Origin: Plantactinospora alkalitolerans
GTDB taxonomy: Bacteria; Actinomycetota; Actinomycetes; Mycobacteriales; Micromonosporaceae
Reading direction: 5' to 3'
Length of the DNA: 44,724 bases
Assembly: GCF_015690345.1 (NCBI RefSeq)
Contig: NZ_JADPUN010000093.1
Location: 1 to 44,724, forward strand
Both the position numbers and the translations under genes were made by a program. Of the stretch, positions 24,617-32,803 are shown piece by piece. Under the pieces are notes generated by a model. The model searched no databases. It had not been told where the DNA came from and was given only the letters and a program-made list of their open reading frames with translations. Within the stretch, counting starts at the first letter, position 1. The number at the start of each line of letters is the position of its first letter.

Positions 24617-25825
24617 TCAGCGGCGCAGCGCGGCGGCCGGCTCGATCCAGGCGGCGCGCAGCGCGGGATACACGCCGGCGACGAGCCCCACGCCGGCACC
24701 GATGGCCGGGGCGGCGGCCACCGTCCACGGGGCCAGTACGGCGGTCCAGTCCCGCAGCACTGCGGTGCCGACCACCGCGGCCACGGCGACGCTGCCCCCG
24801 ACCAGGCCGCCGAGCAGGCCCAGTGCGGTCGATTCGGTGAGGAACTGGGCGGCGATGTGCATCGGCCGGGCACCCAGGCAGCGACGCAGACCTATCTCGT
24901 TGGTGCGTTCCAGGACCGCGACGAGGCTGGTGTTCGCGATCCCGACGGCACCGATCACCAGCGAAATGCTGGCGAGCAGCAGGAACAGCGAGTTGAGGTC
25001 GCCGGTCACGCCGGCGCGCAGCGACTGCGGGTCGGGCGGCGCGATGACCCTGAACCGCCCGGGCGCGTCCGGTCGCAGGGCCAGGGCCGCCTGCGACGCG
25101 ACCAGCGCGGCGGCGCCGAGCCGTGTCTCGATCAGCATCTTCGCCCGCTGCTCGTGCGGCGGCTGGTACGCGCGCAACGCGGTCCCGGTCGGGATGATCA
25201 CGGAGAGCAGCAGGTCCGGCAACCGCTGGACGTCACCGATGATCCCCAGCACGGTGTACGGGGTGCCGTTGACGAACACGGCAGGGTGTCCGTCCAGACG
25301 CGTGATGCCGAGCCGGCCGGCCGCCGCCGCGCCGAGCACCGCGACGTTCTCCCCGCGTCCGGCGTGGAACCGGTCGTAGAGCCGGCCGGCCCGCAGCGTC
25401 GGGCGGGCAGCGGCCAGAGCGGACGGTTCCGCGGCGACGAGCGTGAGCTCATCCTGATCGGCCGCCGCACCGGGCGCGGCGGCGAACCGGGGCGCGGACA
25501 GCGGCACCGGCCAGTACACACCCGCATGCCGCACCCCGTTCAGTCCGGCAATCCGCGCCGCGGCGTCCGGTGGGAAGGACGCGGCTGTGTCCGCCGGGTC
25601 GGCCCCGCCGATGTCCTCCACGGTCACCTCGGTGGCAGTCAGCGCCGTGAACCGGCTGTCGATCTGCCCGGCGGCGGTGGCGGTCAGCCCGAGGATCGCC
25701 ACGAACGCCCCGGTGCCGAGCACCGTGCCCAGCATGGTCAGCACCGACCGCGCCGGCCGCTGCGCCAGGCCGGCCAGCGCCTCGCCGAGCAGGTCGCGCA
25801 GCGACGGCCGGCTGCCCTTACTCAT
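24617..25825 (-). CDS. ABC transporter permease, MacB/FtsX family
   Basis: A 402-aa permease with the MacB/FtsX topology. TM1 near residues 24-46 (SVLTMLGTVLGTGAFVAILG), a large extracytoplasmic domain of about 230 residues (VTVEDIGGADPADTAASFPP onward), then three C-terminal TM segments starting at LNSLFLLLASISLVIGAVGIA with the characteristic cytoplasmic loop RTNEIGLRRCLGARPMHI. The ATG at 25825 overlaps the ATPase stop by 8 bp. MacB-type systems are mechanotransmitters that work with an adaptor and push peptides or lipoproteins outward. Here the adaptor and ATPase genes are directly upstream, so a tripartite-like exporter is complete. Confidence 0.92.
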   Translation of the reverse strand: MSKGSRPSLRDLLGEALAGLAQRPARSVLTMLGTVLGTGAFVAILGLTATAAGQIDSRFTALTATEVTVEDIGGADPADTAASFPPDAAARIAGLNGVRHAGVYWPVPLSAPRFAAAPGAAADQDELTLVAAEPSALAAARPTLRAGRLYDRFHAGRGENVAVLGAAAAGRLGITRLDGHPAVFVNGTPYTVLGIIGDVQRLPDLLLSVIIPTGTALRAYQPPHEQRAKMLIETRLGAAALVASQAALALRPDAPGRFRVIAPPDPQSLRAGVTGDLNSLFLLLASISLVIGAVGIANTSLVAVLERTNEIGLRRCLGARPMHIAAQFLTESTALGLLGGLVGGSVAVAAVVGTAVLRDWTAVLAPWTVAAAPAIGAGVGLVAGVYPALRAAWIEPAAALRR

Positions 25826-26486
25826 CCAGGACCCCGTCCCGGATGGTGAGGGTACGTTGCCCGCGCGCCGCCACCTGCCGATCGTGCGTGATGACCACCA
25901 GGGTGAGGCCGTCGCCGCACAGCTGGTCGAGCAGTTCGAGCAGGTTCTCGGCGGTCGCGGAGTCCAGGTTGCCGGTCGGCTCGTCGCACAGCAGCAGACT
26001 TGGCCGCTGGGCCAGGGCGCGGGCGATCGCGACGCGCTGGCGTTCGCCGCCGGACAGGACCAGTGGCAGCGCGTCCCGGCGGTGCGCCAGGCCGACCCGG
26101 TCCAGGGCCTCGACCGCGGTAGTCGCCCGCTGTCGACGGGGGACACCCGCGTACAGCCGGGCCAATGCGACATTCTCCGTCGCGGTTCGGTACGGCAGCA
26201 GGTGAAACGACTGGAACACGAACCCGATCCGTTGCCCACGCAGCGCCGCCCGCTGCCGCTCACGCAGCCGGCTGACGTCGACACCGTCCAACTCGTACAC
26301 GCCCTCGGTGGGTCGGTCGAGCAGCCCCGCGACGTTCAGGAACGTCGACTTGCCGGAGCCGGACGGGCCGACGACGGTGACGTACTCCCCCGGCCGGACT
26401 GTCACGCTGGCATCGCGCAGCGCCCGCACCGGAGGTGGCCCCGGGTAGGTCAGCCCCACCCCGCTGAACGAGATCACCGGCGTCAT
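25818..26486 (-). CDS. ABC transporter ATP-binding protein, MacB/LolD type
   Basis: A 222-aa ATPase. Walker A is GPSGSGKST, Q-loop FVFQSFHLLP, signature LSGGERQRVAIARAL, Walker B LLLCDEPTGNLDS and H-loop VVITHD; all catalytic elements are intact. The EPTGNLD wording is typical of the MacB/LolD/FtsE branch. The ATG at 26486 overlaps the adaptor gene stop as ATGA, and its own stop overlaps the permease start, so the three proteins are translationally coupled. It powers the exporter encoded by its neighbours. Confidence 0.94.
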   Translation of the reverse strand: MTPVISFSGVGLTYPGPPPVRALRDASVTVRPGEYVTVVGPSGSGKSTFLNVAGLLDRPTEGVYELDGVDVSRLRERQRAALRGQRIGFVFQSFHLLPYRTATENVALARLYAGVPRRQRATTAVEALDRVGLAHRRDALPLVLSGGERQRVAIARALAQRPSLLLCDEPTGNLDSATAENLLELLDQLCGDGLTLVVITHDRQVAARGQRTLTIRDGVLDE

Positions 26487-27820
26487 CCGCTGACCACCAC
26501 CCGGTCGCCGTCCCGCAGCACGCCATCCACCGGCGCAACCTCCACGAACCCGTCGCCGGAGACACCGGCGCGGACCTCGATCCGGCGCGCCGCGCCGGAA
26601 CCGGACAGCACCGACACGCTCGTGCGCCCGTCGGCGCCGGCGGATACCGCGGACAACGGCACCACCTGTACGGCGGCCGTGGTGCGTGCCGCGGTCAGCG
26701 CCACCCGTACGTCGCCACCCGACCACGGCGCCGGCAGCGGCTTGTCGGACGTCACCGTCATGGGGTGGTACGCGGCCTCGGTTCCACCCTCGGCGGGGCC
26801 CTCGGCGATCGGGGTGGTCAGGGTGCCGACCCCTTCGATCCGCCCGCTTGCCTGCTGGTTGAGCATCTCGGCGGTCATCTGCGCCGGCATGCCCGGCCGG
26901 ACCAGGGCCGCCTGGTCCGGCCGCAGCTTGACGACCACCTGGAGTGGCCCGGCCGCGATGTTGACCAGCGACCCCTTCACCTGGTCGCCTACCCGGGCCG
27001 CCACCGCGGACACCCGCGCCGGGAACGCCGGCACGAACACGAACTCGTTCAGCGGCAGCATCGGACCGGTGTGTGCGACCAGGTCGGCCTCCTTGCGCTG
27101 GGCCCGGGCCAGCCGATCCTGCGCCTGCGCCAACTGCTGGGCGAGCGGCTGCTCGCCCGGTTCGGCGGTGTCGTCCGCGGCGATCCGCCGCCGTAGCGCG
27201 TCAACCTCCCGCCGGACGCTCGCCACGGCGTCTGCGGCCGCGTCGAGTGCCTCCAGGTCGCCCCGGCCGGCGAGTCCGCCCGTGTCCGGGACGTCGTAAC
27301 CCAGCCGCGCGTAGAGCCGCCGCACCGCCGCCTTGGTACCCGGTCCGAACACCCCTGCGCGGTCGCCGCCGGTGTCCAGGCCGAGCCGGCGCAAGGCCGT
27401 CTGGGCCTGCCGCACGTCCGGGCCGGAGTCACCGGGCTTCAGGTCCCGGTACGCCGGTACCGCCCCGGCCAGCACGATCACCGGCCGGCCCGACACGGCC
27501 AGCAGAACCCGGCCGACCTGTACCTCGTCGCCGGGGCGCACCCGCACCGCCGTCACGACCTGGATGGTGGCACCCTGCGCCGCGACCGGGCTGACCTCGA
27601 TCGTGGTGGCCGGGGCCACCTGACCGCGGGTCACCAGCGTGCTCTCCAGCACCCGTCGCTCCACCACGGCGGTGATCAGCGACGGTTGCGGCGCGCGGGC
27701 ATTCGCGGCCATCTGCTGCGGTGACCGCACGAACGTCGAGGCGACCAGGCCCCCGGTGGACAGGACGGCGCTGCCGATCGCGACCACCAGCACGCTGCGC
27801 CGCCCGCTTCGCCCGATCAT
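26483..27820 (-). CDS. Exporter adaptor with peptidoglycan-binding domain (HlyD/RND-MFP-like)
   Basis: A 445-aa periplasmic-adaptor-type protein of Gram-positive exporters. An N-terminal signal anchor (SVLVVAIGSAVLSTGGLVAS) is followed by a biotinyl-lipoyl-like half (VVERRVLESTLVTRGQVAPA). A peptidoglycan-binding domain 1 is inserted around residues 128-180 (LKPGDSGPDVRQAQTALRRL ... GVFGPGTKAAVRRLY). A coiled-coil hairpin follows (DAVASVRREVDALRRRIAAD and LAQAQDRLARAQRKEADL), then beta-barrel strands. The order signal anchor, lipoyl half, PG-binding, coiled coil is common in actinobacterial MacA-like proteins. It is the first of the three coupled exporter genes and follows the lipoprotein gene by 14 bp. 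Confidence 0.87.
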   Translation of the reverse strand: MIGRSGRRSVLVVAIGSAVLSTGGLVASTFVRSPQQMAANARAPQPSLITAVVERRVLESTLVTRGQVAPATTIEVSPVAAQGATIQVVTAVRVRPGDEVQVGRVLLAVSGRPVIVLAGAVPAYRDLKPGDSGPDVRQAQTALRRLGLDTGGDRAGVFGPGTKAAVRRLYARLGYDVPDTGGLAGRGDLEALDAAADAVASVRREVDALRRRIAADDTAEPGEQPLAQQLAQAQDRLARAQRKEADLVAHTGPMLPLNEFVFVPAFPARVSAVAARVGDQVKGSLVNIAAGPLQVVVKLRPDQAALVRPGMPAQMTAEMLNQQASGRIEGVGTLTTPIAEGPAEGGTEAAYHPMTVTSDKPLPAPWSGGDVRVALTAARTTAAVQVVPLSAVSAGADGRTSVSVLSGSGAARRIEVRAGVSGDGFVEVAPVDGVLRDGDRVVVSG

Positions 27821-27834
27821 TGTCTTCCCACCCG

Positions 27835-28734
27835 TCAGCCGGCCGTGACGACTTTGGCGGCGTTGCGCTGGACCGCGTCGTGGTAGTCCTTGACCGCTTG
27901 CAGCCGGGCGGCGTTCTTCTCTATCGCCCGCGTCTGGTACGCCACCTCGGCGGCGTACCAGACGCCCACCAGATTGGTCTCCAGCTTGCAGGCGACGTCG
28001 GCCTTGGCCGTCTCGATCTCGGCCGGCGTGGCGTGCTCGGTGTTCCACCGGGGATCGTCGTTGGCGGCCGACGGCTTGCGGTAGTCGAATCCACGCTGGC
28101 TCATGCACCGGCTCCACCGCTCGAACGTGGCGATCATCCGGCTGTGTTGCTCGGCCCGCTGATGCGCCTCGTCGGCCAGCAGTTCGACCCGGGTCTCGGG
28201 CGGCTGCTCGATACCGCCGGCCAGCGCCCGCAGCGCCTCGGCGCCGCAGCCACCCTCAGGAACCGGCAGCCCGTTGACCTTGCTCTCGCCGCGCCCCGTC
28301 CACACCGCTGTCTCCACCTCGGTCGGCTCGCGCTCCTGCCGCGGCCCCTCCTCGCCGCCGGCCGATGCCGAGTTCGCCGGGGGCAGCGGTTTGTAGCCGT
28401 GACGGGCCGCCCGGTCCGCGTCGAAGATGCCGTACCGCCGGCCGTAGCGGGGAGCGGTCGAGTCCGGCGGAACGAGGCCGATGACGGGCCAGTCCAGCCC
28501 GAGCCGGCGCATGCAGTCCCGGCCCAGCCGGTTGATCGCCAGATCGGGCACGTGCCACTTCAGCGTCACCGCCAGGTAGGCGTCCAGCGGAAGGGTGATC
28601 TCCCGCGCGTCGCCAATGGTCGGCACCGGCCCGAGCGGCGGCTCGCCGGCGGCCGAGGACGGCTCACCCTGGCATCCGCCCAGCCCGAGCAGCAGCGCCC
28701 CGGCGAGGCTCAACAACACTCTCTCTCGGCGCAT
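27835..28734 (-). CDS. Lipoprotein of unknown function in the exporter operon
   Basis: A 299-aa predicted lipoprotein: basic start MRRER, hydrophobic run and LGGC lipobox with Cys at 21. The mature protein has conserved-looking Cys pairs (RDCMRRLGLDWPV, EGGCGAEAL, WSRCMSQRGFDYRKPSA, ADVACKLETN). The last two resemble actinomycete lipoproteins described only as hypothetical, with a CM...G(F/Y).Y..P segment repeated near N- and C-terminal ends. A C-terminal helical region (VAYQTRAIEKNAARLQAVKD) follows. No enzymatic motif is evident. Its position directly before the adaptor gene suggests that it is a substrate, sensor or accessory of the exporter. Confidence 0.8.
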   Translation of the reverse strand: MRRERVLLSLAGALLLGLGGCQGEPSSAAGEPPLGPVPTIGDAREITLPLDAYLAVTLKWHVPDLAINRLGRDCMRRLGLDWPVIGLVPPDSTAPRYGRRYGIFDADRAARHGYKPLPPANSASAGGEEGPRQEREPTEVETAVWTGRGESKVNGLPVPEGGCGAEALRALAGGIEQPPETRVELLADEAHQRAEQHSRMIATFERWSRCMSQRGFDYRKPSAANDDPRWNTEHATPAEIETAKADVACKLETNLVGVWYAAEVAYQTRAIEKNAARLQAVKDYHDAVQRNAAKVVTAG

Positions 28735-28762
28735 CAGTCCGTCCTTCTCGAGGTGGGTCGGC

Positions 28763-28790
28763 GCGTGTGGGAGGCGGACCTCCCACACGC
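28763..28790 (-). terminator. Hairpin terminator with UNCG-type tetraloop
   Basis: Perfect 12-bp arms (GCGTGTGGGAGG / CCTCCCACACGC) enclose CGGA on the plus strand, which reads UCCG on the minus-strand transcript, a member of the stable UNCG tetraloop class. It sits 16 bp after the stop of the small secreted protein gene and before the lipoprotein gene. Confidence 0.8.
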
Positions 28791-28806
28791 ACACGACTGG
28801 CGTTGA

Positions 28807-29247
28807 TCAGCAGGATTGGGAGCTCGAGTGGGAGCTGGCCTTGTTGTTCAGAAAGCCGAGGCTCGAGTACGACGAGCCAACGGTGGGCGTGGTCGGCTCA
28901 AGCCGCCCCAGATGCGTGACCAGGCTGCCTTCACAGCTCGAGTGCTCGTACAGGTAGATCCGGTGGGTGTGTCCGTTCCTCGAGCTGTCGGGCGAGTCGT
29001 TGATCGTGGTCGGGGTGTTGATGTACCTCTCGCCGGAGTTCTGGTAATGGGCGATCACGTTCAGCGAGGTGTCGTAGACGCCTCCGCCGAAATTGCCGAA
29101 CTGGTAGACGACGAACTCGCCCGTGTTGTAGCTGCCGTCCTCGTCGGCGAGGGCGGCCGTGGCCGTGCCGCCGACCATGGCGCCTGCGGCCAACGCCACG
29201 ATCGCCCCACGTTTGGCGGCTCGCGCCACGAGATCGGATACCTTCAT
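28807..29247 (-). CDS. Small secreted protein, peptidase inhibitor I36/crystallin-like
   Basis: A 146-aa secreted protein. The Sec signal peptide has a basic region (VARAAKRG), a hydrophobic run and a probable cleavage after ALA at residue 34. The mature part begins EDGSYNTGEFVVYQFGNFGG and continues GVYDTSLNV, a pattern like the beta/gamma-crystallin fold of the Streptomyces metalloproteinase inhibitor (I36) family, in which an FCVYxxxNFGG strand is typical; the usual Cys of that strand is absent here. Two Cys remain (HSSCEGSL and the C-terminal one). The C-terminal SSHSSSQSC tail is Ser-rich. It is separated from the exporter operon by a strong terminator, so it is probably expressed at its own higher level. 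Family assignment is tentative. Confidence 0.72.
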   Translation of the reverse strand: MKVSDLVARAAKRGAIVALAAGAMVGGTATAALADEDGSYNTGEFVVYQFGNFGGGVYDTSLNVIAHYQNSGERYINTPTTINDSPDSSRNGHTHRIYLYEHSSCEGSLVTHLGRLEPTTPTVGSSYSSLGFLNNKASSHSSSQSC

Positions 29248-29416
29248 GAGTCCTCCTTGTGTTCGGGCCCGATGTGGTCCGGGCCCGCGTGGTGTGTCCG
29301 GTGAGCCGCTCAGATCCGGTGCACTGCGGCCGCTCATCTGTCGCAAACCATGGCACCCGTGCCGGCTGTCCGGCTGGATCCGGGAGGACTCCGGACACCC
29401 GTCAGACAGGCCGACG

Positions 29417-31747
29417 TCAGACCAGCTCGACAGACAATCGTGGGTCTACGCGGTCCTGCTCGACCGGGTCTACGCGGTCCTGCTTGACCTGGACCGTGGC
29501 CAACTGCCCGGCCCGGCCGGCTCGGTCGAGCAGCTCCGCCGCACGCCGCCAGGTGTCCCGTGCCGCGTCCAGGTCGCCCGCATCCGCCAGTACGTCGCCG
29601 AGGTGGCCGAGGGTGACGCCCTCTTCCGGCTGGTTGTACGCCGCGCCGTTCCGGTCGCTCAGCCCCAGATGCAGGTCGAGGGCCTCGCGGCAGTAGCCGA
29701 CCGCCTCCTGGTGCTGGCCGAGCTGGCTGAGGCTCCAGCCGATGCTGTTCAGCGCCCTCGCCTGCCCGGCCGGATGGTCGGCGGCCCGGTAGCCGTCCAG
29801 GGCGAGCCGGCTGTGCCGCAACACCATCTGGTGCTGGCCGGACTGGTCGAAGACCTCGGCCAGGCTGAGCTGGGTGTGCGCCTGCCCGATCCGGTCGCCG
29901 AGTTCGGCGTACCGGTCCAGCGCCAGCCGGAGGTGGGCGAGCGCCGTCTCCCCGCGGTCGAGTCGCAGGTGGACACGGGCCAGGCCGCGGTGGGCAACTG
30001 CCTGCTCCCGGCGGTCGCCGCTGCGCTGGGCGGCCCGCAACGCGGCCTCCTCCACCAACACCCAGTCGGGCCACTTCCCCGCCTGATACAGGTAGGTCGA
30101 GAGCGTCCTCGCCAACCGGTGGGTGTACAGATCGAAGCCGGCGTCCTCCTGAGCCACGACGGCCAGCAGCACCCGGTGCTCGGCGTTGAACCAGGTCAGC
30201 GCCTGTACGGTGTCCGCCACCTCCTCCGGTGACGCGCCGGCCGACGGCTCGGGTGGTTCGAGCACGGCCCGGTACGGATCCACCAGCCGAGCGGCCCGGT
30301 CGGCGGTGCGCAGATAATGGTCCAGCATCCGGTGGGTGGCCGCCCGTTGGTCTTCGGCGCTGTCCAGTTCCTCGGTCAGCTCCGCCGCGTACACCCGCAG
30401 CAGGTCGTCGCAGACGAACCGGCCGGGCCGGTGCTCGGCGAGCAGGTGCGCGTCGGTGAGGTCCCGCAGCAACCGACGCGCCTCGCGGGCCGACACCTCC
30501 GCCAGACTGGCGGCGGCCGCGGTGCCGATGTCCGGACCCGGGTGCTTGGCCAACAACCGGAACAGCCGGGCGGCCGGCGGATCCAGACCGCGGAACGACC
30601 AGGAGAACACTCGGCGCGCGTCCACCGCCTGATCGCCGCCGGCAAACGCGTCCAGACCGCGGGCCCCGGTCAGCTCGCCGGCCAGGTCGGCGAGCGGAAA
30701 GCCGGGATGGGTGGCGGCCCGCGCGGCCACGATCGCCAGGACCAGGGGCAGGCCGGTACAGGCGGCGATGATCCGATCCACGGCTTCGGGCTCGGCCCGG
30801 ACGCGGTCCGGCCCGACGCGGTCCGCGAGCATGCTGCGCGACTCGGCCGGGGTGAGCAGGTCCAGTCGCAGTGGGTGGGCACCCTCCACCGCGATCAGAC
30901 TGGCGAGCCGATCGCGGCTGGTCACCAGGGCCAGGCACCCCGCCGAACTGGGCAACAGCGGCCGGACCTGCTCGGCGTTGCGCGCGTTGTCCAGCACCAC
31001 CAGCATCCGCTTGCCGGCGAGCAGGCTGCGGTACAGGCCGATCTGCCCGTCGAGGGTCGTCGGAATCTCCGACGGGGGCACCGCGAACGCCGCCAGGAAG
31101 CCGCGCATCGCCTCGGCAGGCGTCAATGGTGCGCCGGGACCGTAGCCGCACAGGTTGACGTGGAGATGTCCGTCCGGGAAGCGGCCCGCCGCCCGGCGCG
31201 CCCAGTGCAGAGCGAGCATGGTCTTGCCTATTCCAGCCGTCCCGCTGATCGCGGAGACCACCCCGGTGCCGCCCGGTGCGACGGCCGCCAGCGCAGTCCG
31301 ATCCAGCGCTGCCAGCTCAGCCGTCCGCCCGGCGAACTGCTGCGGGGCCGCCGGCAGCTGTCGTGGTACGACCGGTCCCGGGGCGTGCCGGTCAATCTCG
31401 GTCCGGGCGCGAGCGGCCAGCCGGTCGGCGGCCAGTGCACCCTCGACCGCGCGCAGCATCCGCACGTGCCGGGTGGACCACTCGCTCAGGTCGACCGCCT
31501 CCGCCGGCAGCGGTGCCCCGGCCCGGTCGGCGTGCGCGGCGCAGGCGTTCACGAACGACGCGACGAACTCCCAGTCCGGCAGCGACCGGACGTTCAGCTT
31601 GTCGCTGATCGTGGAGCGGGGCAACGGATGCGGCAGGTTCGCGGTGAGGAACACCACTCTGTTCAGTGAGGGCTCGCCGGCTCGGCGCCGCAGCACCTTC
31701 AGCTCGTCGACGAACTGGATGATTGCCGTACGTCCGGCTATGGTCAT
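29417..31747 (-). CDS. NB-ARC/TPR regulator with N-terminal XRE-like domain
   Basis: A 776-aa STAND-type protein from the ATG at 31747-31745, preceded by GGAGGGACG; a GTG start 39 bp further up is possible. The first 75 residues (IIQFVDELKVLRRRAGEPSL, then RSTISDKLNVRSLPDWEFVA) match the degenerate helix-turn-helix often fused to NB-ARC in actinomycetes. The NB-ARC core has P-loop GTAGIGKT at 169-176, MLVVLDNARNAEQVRPLLPS and a winged-helix region (DLTDAHLLAEHRPGRFVCDD). TPR units fill the C-terminus. Unlike the protein encoded at 21647 it lacks the SARP activator domain. It is on the same strand as the secreted protein and exporter genes and directly upstream, so it may regulate them. Confidence 0.9.
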   Translation of the reverse strand: MTIAGRTAIIQFVDELKVLRRRAGEPSLNRVVFLTANLPHPLPRSTISDKLNVRSLPDWEFVASFVNACAAHADRAGAPLPAEAVDLSEWSTRHVRMLRAVEGALAADRLAARARTEIDRHAPGPVVPRQLPAAPQQFAGRTAELAALDRTALAAVAPGGTGVVSAISGTAGIGKTMLALHWARRAAGRFPDGHLHVNLCGYGPGAPLTPAEAMRGFLAAFAVPPSEIPTTLDGQIGLYRSLLAGKRMLVVLDNARNAEQVRPLLPSSAGCLALVTSRDRLASLIAVEGAHPLRLDLLTPAESRSMLADRVGPDRVRAEPEAVDRIIAACTGLPLVLAIVAARAATHPGFPLADLAGELTGARGLDAFAGGDQAVDARRVFSWSFRGLDPPAARLFRLLAKHPGPDIGTAAAASLAEVSAREARRLLRDLTDAHLLAEHRPGRFVCDDLLRVYAAELTEELDSAEDQRAATHRMLDHYLRTADRAARLVDPYRAVLEPPEPSAGASPEEVADTVQALTWFNAEHRVLLAVVAQEDAGFDLYTHRLARTLSTYLYQAGKWPDWVLVEEAALRAAQRSGDRREQAVAHRGLARVHLRLDRGETALAHLRLALDRYAELGDRIGQAHTQLSLAEVFDQSGQHQMVLRHSRLALDGYRAADHPAGQARALNSIGWSLSQLGQHQEAVGYCREALDLHLGLSDRNGAAYNQPEEGVTLGHLGDVLADAGDLDAARDTWRRAAELLDRAGRAGQLATVQVKQDRVDPVEQDRVDPRLSVELV
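29442..29489 (-). repeat. 24-bp tandem duplication at the NB-ARC gene 3' end
   Basis: Two 24-bp units (29442-29465, 29466-29489) differ at one base and encode QDRVDPVE/QDRVDPRL-like octapeptides at the extreme C-terminus. Probably slippage. Confidence 0.75.
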
Positions 31748-31969
31748 CGGCTCGCGTCCCTCCACCATTGTGGAGGCCAGCGTCACAGTCCGGCTTCATC
31801 GAAGTCGCATCGGTTCGCTCATCGGTCCAGCTCGCCGGCCGATGACTCGGTGCGGAAGCTTCGTCGACCGGCGGGGCGTACCTGCTGTCGCGGTCACGGA
31901 TCAGGTACCTGAACTGAGTGACCCGGTCACCATCGTCCACACGGTGCCCGCCGGACCAGGTAACCCAGG

Positions 31970-32145
31970 TTGAAGAGTTCGCCCTGCACTCGGGGGCGAC
32001 CCTCGACGGCCGCGTCATCCCGCTCGACCACCCCGTCCTGGCCCGACTGGTCGGCCCACCTCGACTACCGTGCCGCCACCTGGCCGCGCACCGCCAACCC
32101 GCATCTGTTCATCCAGACGCGCACCGCGCCCGGGGCCTCCCGACG
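31970..32145 (+). pseudogene. Remnant of a tyrosine-type site-specific integrase
   Basis: Two adjacent plus-strand frames together give DGRVIPLDHPVLARLV and then, after a shift near 32055, HLDYRAATWPRTANPHLFIQ. The WPxTANPHLFI phrase is characteristic of actinomycete phage-type integrases in the core region. Only about 60 residues survive; the catalytic Arg/His/Tyr segments are not present. The rest of the 31748-32210 gap shows nothing else. It marks the left edge of an accessory region containing the cysteine-rich peptide genes. Confidence 0.6.
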
Positions 32146-32210
32146 CAACTCCCGACAACCCACCAACGGACTGTCCGGACAGCCGGGCGCGACCGACGCC
32201 ACAGAGCCAT

Positions 32211-32678
32211 TCAACGACCGCCGTCCGACGAGTTGTGGCTCGACATCCGGCGAACGACCACACCGAGCAGGGTGTCGGCGCTGAAGTAGCCGGCACGCCG
32301 CGAGTCGAAGCTGCGCAGAATGTTGTCGCCGAGGATGACGAACCGGTCGGCGGGCACTCTTCCGTCGTCAGTCTCGGGCAGCGCCGGCATCTCGGAAGGC
32401 ACCGGTTCCCCCGGAAGGGCGACGGCTCGCTTCACCAGCCAGGGCGGGTTTTCCGGCATCGGCAGCCCTCGGGCCGGTGACTCGATGACGACCAGTTGGC
32501 CCCGGCGGACACGACGCAGCGGCACTCGGCGGACCAGGACCCGGTCTCCGGGGCGCAGGGTCGGCAACATGCTTTCTCCGGACACGGTGACCACCACGAA
32601 GGTGCGGCGCAGCAGCAGGACGGCGACGGCGACGGCGACAGCGATGCCGATGCCGATGCCGAGCCAGGGGACGCTCAC
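32211..32678 (-). CDS. Small S26-family signal peptidase I
   Basis: A 155-aa membrane-anchored protease. An N-terminal TM segment (WLGIGIGIAVAVAVAVLLL) is followed by SGESMLPTLRPGDRVLV with the nucleophile Ser (about S36), WLVKRAVALPGEPVP with the general-base Lys (about K83), and the C-terminal box FVILGDNILRSFDSRRAGYF. All signal peptidase I boxes are present in a minimal form. The GTG at 32678 overlaps the stop of the 42-aa ORF as GTGA and is preferred over a TTG 18 bp upstream. It lies in an operon with the TlpA-like gene and downstream of a cysteine-rich peptide gene. A dedicated leader peptidase for these peptides, cleaving after A-x-A, is the favoured inference. Confidence 0.87.
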   Translation of the reverse strand: MSVPWLGIGIGIAVAVAVAVLLLRRTFVVVTVSGESMLPTLRPGDRVLVRRVPLRRVRRGQLVVIESPARGLPMPENPPWLVKRAVALPGEPVPSEMPALPETDDGRVPADRFVILGDNILRSFDSRRAGYFSADTLLGVVVRRMSSHNSSDGGR

Positions 32679-32803
32679 CTCACCACCACGGCCCAACCGT
32701 CATCGAGCTCGTCGCGGCACCGGTCGAGGCGTACCACATGGCCGAGGTCGGGCACGGAGCCCCGCGGCCCGACCGTGGCGGCGGTTGGTGTCACGTCAGG
32801 CAC
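32675..32803 (-). CDS. 42-aa ORF coupled between TlpA-like and S26 genes
   Basis: The GTG at 32803-32801 overlaps the TlpA-like stop (32798-32796) and the TGA (32677-32675) overlaps the S26 GTG as GTGA. The predicted protein (GHVVRLDRCRDELDDGWAVV near its end) is acidic with one Cys and no signal or TM segment. Overlapping starts at both ends argue for a real, translationally coupled gene, perhaps a small scaffold or binding protein. A second in-frame GTG (32794) would give 39 aa. I do not recognise it. Confidence 0.5.
   Translation of the reverse strand: MPDVTPTAATVGPRGSVPDLGHVVRLDRCRDELDDGWAVVVR

Noticed and set aside
29264-29287. Two CGGGCCCG octamers 16 bp apart upstream of the small secreted protein
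   Set aside because: Each is self-palindromic and short; such strings are expected in high-GC DNA, so no regulatory claim is made.
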